In this document: piece by piece, positions 5,601-8,427 of the stretch
Numbering within the stretch: position 1 is the stretch's first letter
Layout: each line of letters opens with the position of its first letter
NCBI GenBank assembly: GCA_964649415.1
Contig: CAZYSK010000150.1
Coordinates: 1-8,427 of the forward strand
Source: CAZYSK01 sp964649415
GTDB lineage: Bacteria; Chloroflexota; Anaerolineae; B4-G1
DNA length: 8,427 nucleotides
Direction: 5' to 3'
The notes under the pieces: model-generated
Databases searched by the model: none
What the model saw: only the letters and a program-made list of their open reading frames with translations
Told to the model about the DNA's origin: nothing
Made by a program: the position numbers and the translations under genes

Positions 5601-6342
5601 GGACGTCGTCACCGCCTACGCCGGGTCCCTGAGCAGCGGGAGAAGCGGCCAGCAGGTGGTCGTGGCCGGGATGGTGCAGCGGGTCCGTCGCCACACGACG
5701 AAGAAGGGGGATGAGATGGCGTTCGTGACCCTGGAGGATCTGCAGGGCACGTGCGACGTCATCGTGTTCCCCCGCGCGTGGAGCAAGACCAAGGACCTGT
5801 GGCAACCGGAGCGCATCCTGGTCGTGAACGGCAAGGTGGACGCCGGGCGGCGCGACGAGCCCAGCCTTCTGTGCAATTGGGCCAAGTCCCCCGACGAGGT
5901 GGCCATGCCCTCGGCTCACAATCATGCACAGACAGTTCGTAGCGAGGCCCGCGACGCCAGCGGAGTGCCGTCCGTCCAAGGCCGTCCACCTGAACCTCCC
6001 CCACCCCCGCCGGAGCCACCCGACCTGCCCACGCGCCCTCAGGCTCCGGCCGAGACACGCTCCAGGAGGCAGCCCGTGCCGCACGGGGCCCGCACGGTCC
6101 ACGTCACCCTGGTCCGCACCGGGGAGCAGACGCACGACGTGCAGGCGCTGCGACAGATCCACAGCCTGCTGGTCAAGCACGCAGGCCAGGACCAGTTCGT
6201 CATCCGCCTCACCGGCGGCACCGGGAAGCCCGTCGAGTTGGGGTTTCCCAACGACACGACACACTTCTGCCCCGAGCTGATGCAGCGATTGACCGCTCTC
6301 GTCGGAGCAGACGCCGTACAGGTAGACCTGACAGGTTTTTAA
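2653..6342 (+). CDS. dnaE: DNA polymerase III subunit alpha (replicative DNA polymerase)
   Basis: A 1229-residue C-family polymerase that extends DNA chains at the replication fork, bound to the sliding clamp. The N-terminal PHP domain keeps what look like all its metal ligands: His8, His10, Asp17, His42, Glu67, His100, Cys138, Asp205, His207. It may therefore have intrinsic proofreading, as known for Thermus-type alpha subunits. The palm carries catalytic Asp395 and Asp397 (PDIDLD) and Asp554 (LLKVDFLG). The fingers include GIIVYQEQ and RRAVSKKKK. A helix-hairpin-helix region lies near 871-897 and a clamp-binding motif QMSLFG at 925-930. An OB fold spans about 1002-1075, then a proline-rich linker (1112-1132) and a C-terminal domain. 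Residues 817-834 look like an insert encoded by a heptad repeat, and the last residues DLTGF come from an inverted-repeat element. The start is the canonical MAEFVHLHVHSEYS, without a Shine-Dalgarno sequence. Confidence 0.99.
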   Translation: MAEFVHLHVHSEYSLLDGLSSCQELTQYAADLGMPALALTDHGVMFGAVQFYKACRSAGIKPVIGMEAYVAPRSCRDRDAQRDRRPYHLVLLAQNDAGYHNLMELATVAQLEGFYYKPRIDRELLAEHAEGLIVLSGCGSSEIARLIIAGQIDAARDVVGWHRDVFPGRYYLEIQEHDIPELAQVNRQLIALAREFDLPLVATNDVHYARQEQASIHDVLLCIQTGKTTNEPKRMRMDGDSYYLRSTEEMARLFSEVPEALTNTLRIVDQCELELEFGHYHLPPFEVPDGHDAQSYLRHLCEEGVARRYESVTPEIRQRLDYELDIIHRMGFDTYFLIVWDLCRFSQERNIWWNVRGSGASSIVAYSLGVTNLEPLHQGLIFERFLNLGRVTMPDIDLDYPDDQRADLIRYTVERYGRDQVAQIITFGTMGAKAAIRDVGRALDYPLNEVDRVARLVPGGPKVKLKGALAEVTELREQYETQEHIRRLIDTARGVEGTVRHASTHAAGVIVSDVPLVRYAPLHRPTRGGGDDEIGTVTQYTMEELEELGLLKVDFLGLSTLTIMRRACELIRQRHGVGLNLETIPTGDPVIYDLLSRGDVMGLFQVEGAGMRRVLMKMQPNKFEHIIAAISLFRPGPMEHIDDYIDRMHGRKAVEYRHPGLEPILEETFGIIVYQEQIIRTLTDIAGYTASEADLVRRAVSKKKKAALLEHRATFVKGAVEHSHMPRETAEAIFGDIEYFARYGFNKAHAADYAVLTCQTAYLKANYPVEYMTALLTVERHNTEKVGILIAECRRMGIEVLPPDVNGSGLDFTIEARGQTPGVGGREPEAGDQEDAIRFGLGAVKNVGEGPVEVIMAAREESGPFRELDDFCRRVDLRQVNRRALESLIKVGALRAFGTRPQLLPIVEHVIGLSASLHRAREVGQMSLFGQSTGVSLSAAETLLPSLSEAQDVPQKTILAWEKDLVGVYISEHPLAQVLTRLQDVVTAYAGSLSSGRSGQQVVVAGMVQRVRRHTTKKGDEMAFVTLEDLQGTCDVIVFPRAWSKTKDLWQPERILVVNGKVDAGRRDEPSLLCNWAKSPDEVAMPSAHNHAQTVRSEARDASGVPSVQGRPPEPPPPPPEPPDLPTRPQAPAETRSRRQPVPHGARTVHVTLVRTGEQTHDVQALRQIHSLLVKHAGQDQFVIRLTGGTGKPVELGFPNDTTHFCPELMQRLTALVGADAVQVDLTGF
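5118..5152 (+). repeat. Heptad repeat captured inside dnaE
   Basis: Five 7-mers in register: GGTCGGG, GGCCGGG, AGCCGGA, AGCCGGG, GATCAGG. GAGCCGGAAGCCGGGG (5131-5146) matches GAGTCGGAAGTCGGGG at 65-80 in 14 of 16 bases, both differences being T to C. The encoded stretch (R817 to about E834) sits between the conserved LDFTIE and DAIRFGLGAVKN segments, which are usually nearly adjacent in this family. Confidence 0.65.
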
Positions 6343-6422
6343 GGAGGCCCTTGGGATAAAAGGAATCACCGTTTGGAACAACATCTACGCCAAGAAACCG
6401 GTATCCAAAACCTGTCAGGTCT
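6324..6422. repeat. 16-bp inverted-repeat element over the dnaE stop codon
   Basis: AGACCTGACAGGTTTT (6324-6339) and its exact reverse complement (6407-6422) flank 67 bases. Each arm is itself near-palindromic (ACCTG, one base, CAGGT). The left arm supplies the final DnaE codons, and the TAA stop at 6340-6342 begins right after it. The interior has no reading frame of note. The folded form could mark the dnaE transcript end, but the loop is long and no U-run follows the right arm. Confidence 0.75.
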
Positions 6423-6476
6423 TTAGTCACGCCAGTGGCTGAAAAGAACAGCAACACACGGTGTCACTACAACAGC

Positions 6477-6482
6477 AAGGAG
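6477..6482 (+). promoter_or_regulatory. Ribosome binding site fixing the pfkA GTG start
   Basis: AAGGAG lies 6 bases before GTG at 6489. An upstream in-frame GTG at 6435 has no Shine-Dalgarno sequence and would add 18 residues not expected in this family. Confidence 0.75.
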
Positions 6483-6488
6483 TCTGAC

Positions 6489-7460
6489 GTGAAACGCATT
6501 GGTGTGCTGACAAGCGGAGGGGACAACCCAGGGCTCAACCCGTGCATCCGCGCCGTGGTGCGCATGGGGCTCTACCTGGAGTTGGAGGTGATGGGCATTC
6601 GCCGGGGCTACGCCGGCCTCATAGACGGCGAGATCGACGAAATGGAAGCGCGCACGGTGAGCGGGATCATCGGGCACGGCGGGACGATGTTGGGCACAGC
6701 CCGCTGCCCAGAGTTCCGAACCGAGAAAGGCCGGAAAGAGGCCCTGCGCAGCCTCAACCGCTTCGGCATAGACGGACTGGTCGTCATCGGCGGCAACGGC
6801 TCTTTGACCGGCGCGCTGGAGCTTTGGCGCATGGGGTTCCCGACCATCGGCATCCCCGGCACGATTGACAACGACATCAACGGAACCGACATCGCCATCG
6901 GGGTAGACACAGCCCTGAACACCATCCTGGATGCGATTGACAAGATCAAAGACACGGCATCGTCTCACAGCCGCGCCTTCCTCATCGAGACGATGGGGCG
7001 TCACTCCGGCTACCTGGCGATGGCGAGCGGCGTCGCCGGTGGCGCAGAGATGATACTCTGCCCGGAGGTAGAGACCACGCTGGATGACGTGATCCAAACC
7101 GTCGAGAGTGCCTACGTCCGTGGCAAGTCGCACTGTATCATCATCGTCGCAGAGGGTTGGAAGCCGGGGACCCAGGTCCTGGTCGAACAACTGCGGGAGC
7201 GGGAAGAAGAGGTAGGGTTCTCGGTCCGGCTCACGCAACTGGGGCACGTCCAGCGGGGTGGCTCGCCCAGCGCCTTCGACCGGCTGCTGGCCACGCGGCT
7301 GGGCGCGGCTGCGGTGCGCGAATTGGTGGCGGGAAACGCCGGGCACATGGTCGGATGGGCCAAGAGCGCCGCGGTGCTCACGCCGCTGGAGGAGGCCGTG
7401 GCCTTCGACAAGCAGATCAGCCGGGAGTTGTGGGAGCTGGGACGGATCATGGATAAGTAG
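6489..7460 (+). CDS. pfkA: 6-phosphofructokinase, ATP-type signature, Asn in place of the Mg-binding Asp
   Basis: 323 residues from GTG, close to the 320-residue E. coli PfkA. It is a cytosolic glycolytic enzyme phosphorylating fructose 6-phosphate. The N-terminal nucleotide loop is TSGGDNPGLN (8-17). Residues 101-105 are GGNGS, and 123-129 is PGTIDND with catalytic Asp127. Gly104 and Gly124 are the residues found in ATP-dependent enzymes; pyrophosphate-dependent ones carry Asp and Lys there. Sugar-phosphate contacts Arg162, Met169-Gly170-Arg171, Glu222, Arg247, His253 and Arg256 are present. Position 103 is Asn where E. coli has the Mg-associated Asp103. I believe Asn occurs in some bacterial homologues, so this may mark a subgroup rather than an inactive enzyme. 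The gene lies 146 bases after dnaE on the same strand, across the inverted-repeat element. No clear promoter of its own was found. Confidence 0.96.
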   Translation: MKRIGVLTSGGDNPGLNPCIRAVVRMGLYLELEVMGIRRGYAGLIDGEIDEMEARTVSGIIGHGGTMLGTARCPEFRTEKGRKEALRSLNRFGIDGLVVIGGNGSLTGALELWRMGFPTIGIPGTIDNDINGTDIAIGVDTALNTILDAIDKIKDTASSHSRAFLIETMGRHSGYLAMASGVAGGAEMILCPEVETTLDDVIQTVESAYVRGKSHCIIIVAEGWKPGTQVLVEQLREREEEVGFSVRLTQLGHVQRGGSPSAFDRLLATRLGAAAVRELVAGNAGHMVGWAKSAAVLTPLEEAVAFDKQISRELWELGRIMDK

Positions 7461-7476
7461 GAGCGGATGCCGGCTC

Positions 7477-7508
7477 GAAACCAGGTTTTTTCTGGAAAAC
7501 CTGGTTTC
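7477..7508 (+). terminator. Strong hairpin after pfkA, possible terminator
   Basis: GAAACCAGGTTTT (7477-7489) pairs perfectly with AAAACCTGGTTTC (7496-7508) around a 6-base loop, starting 17 bases after the pfkA stop codon in the gap between convergent genes. Position suits a transcript end, but only TT follows the stem, so it is not a canonical intrinsic terminator. It may equally be a dispersed palindromic repeat. Confidence 0.45.
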
Positions 7509-7526
7509 TTGGACGGCGCAGGGCCA

Positions 7527-7573
7527 GATGCCGGCAGGATGCCGGCGGTCCAACTCCAGGTGCCGGCAGGATG
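7527..7573. repeat. Short direct repeats TGCCGGCAGGATG in the convergent gap
   Basis: Bases 7527-7542 and 7558-7573 match at 15 of 16 positions and contain the palindromic 8-mer TGCCGGCA. GATGCCGGC also occurs at 7466-7474. A related stretch occurs inside the mutase gene at 7964-7980. Function unknown. Confidence 0.5.
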
Positions 7574-7600
7574 ACTTGGGGCTTGGGATTTCCCCCAGGT
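7574..7600 (+). other. Weak hairpin just beyond the mutase stop codon
   Basis: ACTTGGGG (7574-7581) can pair with CCCCAGGT (7593-7600) using one U-G wobble in a plus-strand transcript, around an 11-base loop. There is no T-run. It could stop or stabilise rightward transcripts leaving pfkA; pairing is worse on the minus strand. Confidence 0.25.
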
Positions 7601-8427
7601 CTACATGATCAGCGGCTCGCGATACAGGCCGAAGACTTCGCGGAAGACGTCCGTGATCTCCTGGAGCGTGGCGTAGACACGCACGGCGTCGAGTATGTAG
7701 GGCATCGTGTTCTCGGTGCCCTGCGCGGCGACGCGAAGCCGGTCGAGCGCCTGGCCCACGGCTGCGCTGTCTCGGGTTGCCCGCGTCTCTTCCATGCGGG
7801 CGCATTGGCGCTCATAGCCGTGCGGGTCCATCTTCAGCAGGGGCACGCGCAGAGGCTCGTCCGCTGCAAACTCGTTCACCCCGACGATGATGCGGCGTCG
7901 CTCGTCGATCTCCCGCTGGTAGCGGTAGGCGGCGTCGGCGATCTCTTGCTGGAAGAAACCCACCTCCAGTGCCGGCAGGACACCCCCTAGCGCCTCGATG
8001 GCCTCGAAGTACTCGTAGGCCTGCCGTTCGATGTGATCGGTGAGCGCCTCGACGGCATAGGAGCCGCCCAGTGGGTCCACGGTGTTGGTGACGCCCGATT
8101 CGTGGGCGATGATCTGCTGCGTGCGGAGCGCGATGGTGACCGCGTGCTCGCCGGGGAGGGCCAGGGCCTCGTCCAGGCTGTTGGTGTGCAAGGATTGCGT
8201 GCCTCCCAGCACGGCCGCCAGCGCCTGAATCGCCACCCGCACGACGTTGATCTCCGGCTGCTGCGCGGAGAGCGAGCAGCCCGCCGTCTGCGTGTGAAAG
8301 CGCATCCACCAGGAGCGGGGGTTCTGAGCGCCGAAGGTCTCGCGCATCTCCCGGGCCCAGATGCGCCGGGCAGCGCGGAACTTGGCGATCTCCTCCAGGA
8401 AGTCGTTGTGGCAGTTGAAGAAGAACG
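7601..8427 (-). CDS. Methylmalonyl-CoA mutase-type catalytic (large) subunit, C-terminal half
   Basis: 274 codons plus a TAG stop are visible; the gene continues past the right edge. The frame stays open from the ATG at 8347 to the window end (reading FFFNCHNDFLEEIAKFRAAR at the edge), so that ATG is internal. Family landmarks are RFHTQTAG (visible residues 42-49, the conserved His/Gln pair of the active site), QQPEINVVR, GGTQSLHTNS (74-83), DEALALP, and the late IIVGVN and MPYILDAV segments. These enzymes use adenosylcobalamin to rearrange acyl-CoA carbon skeletons, typically methylmalonyl-CoA to succinyl-CoA. The protein ends at YREPLIM with no B12-binding domain, as in archaeal and many bacterial two-part mutases where that domain is a separate subunit. 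The substrate-specificity residues are in the missing half, so an isobutyryl-CoA or related mutase is possible. Confidence 0.95.
   Translation of the reverse strand, partial: FFFNCHNDFLEEIAKFRAARRIWAREMRETFGAQNPRSWWMRFHTQTAGCSLSAQQPEINVVRVAIQALAAVLGGTQSLHTNSLDEALALPGEHAVTIALRTQQIIAHESGVTNTVDPLGGSYAVEALTDHIERQAYEYFEAIEALGGVLPALEVGFFQQEIADAAYRYQREIDERRRIIVGVNEFAADEPLRVPLLKMDPHGYERQCARMEETRATRDSAAVGQALDRLRVAAQGTENTMPYILDAVRVYATLQEITDVFREVFGLYREPLIM

Noticed and set aside
6341..6382. Perfect AAGGAGG at the dnaE stop codon suggesting a small downstream gene.
   Set aside because: The nearest TTG is 3 bases away and terminates after two codons. The next gives a 17-codon frame 25 bases downstream. 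No credible small gene follows.
3073..6384. Very long open frame on the minus strand opposite dnaE (about 1100 codons).
   Set aside because: It is an antisense shadow of dnaE caused by GC-rich third-position codon bias. Its translation is rich in His, Val, Asp and Leu without recognisable motifs, and dnaE itself is unmistakable.
6423..7805. Long minus-strand open frame of 460 codons opposite pfkA and into the mutase.
   Set aside because: It overlaps two well-supported genes, shows no family motifs and has no Shine-Dalgarno; it is a codon-bias shadow.

Overview
The window is GC-rich bacterial chromosomal DNA with five protein-coding genes. In order these are a zinc-dependent medium-chain dehydrogenase (minus strand), an M48-family membrane metallopeptidase (minus), DNA polymerase III alpha subunit dnaE (plus), 6-phosphofructokinase (plus), and the C-terminal half of a methylmalonyl-CoA mutase-type catalytic subunit (minus, running off the right edge). 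The gene content, a DnaE with an apparently complete PHP metal site, a mutase without a fused B12 domain, and gene borders full of short degenerate repeats all fit Chloroflexota (Anaerolineae-like). That placement is an inference from style, not from a marker gene.

Layout: 1-203 holds an operator-like palindrome and a 7-bp-period repeat mosaic that ends one base before the dehydrogenase stop codon. The dehydrogenase (204-1226) and the protease (1534-2370) are co-oriented. The 307 bases between them are almost entirely repeats: four 56-bp units each carrying a perfect 8-bp hairpin, then an octamer array that is G-quadruplex-like on the transcribed strand. Between the protease and dnaE is a divergent promoter region. 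It holds a leftward promoter at 2430-2458, a 7-bp-period array at 2471-2628 and a rightward extended -10 promoter at 2639-2644 lying almost on the dnaE ATG. dnaE (2653-6342) and pfkA (6489-7460) run rightward and are separated by a 16-bp inverted-repeat element that also encodes the last residues of DnaE. A hairpin and short direct repeats fill the convergent gap before the mutase.

The genes do not form an obvious pathway. DnaE is the replicative polymerase, PFK is glycolytic, the mutase rearranges acyl-CoA (propionate or branched-chain metabolism), and the protease and dehydrogenase are generic. No defence system, prophage, CRISPR array, tRNA or rRNA is visible.

The most unusual signal is in the non-coding DNA. 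Several tandem arrays unlike each other in sequence (GTC-type, CACGNNN/TTGCGTN, TTTGACG, AATNGCG) all have a period of exactly 7 bp. A diverged heptad array related to the first type has apparently been captured in frame inside dnaE. Two 48-bp pieces of the mosaic (46/48 identical) lie in inverted orientation around the dehydrogenase-protease block. The arrays also touch gene control: one abuts the dnaE promoter, and another lies in the inferred leader of the protease gene, whose best-supported start appears to be an ATC codon.
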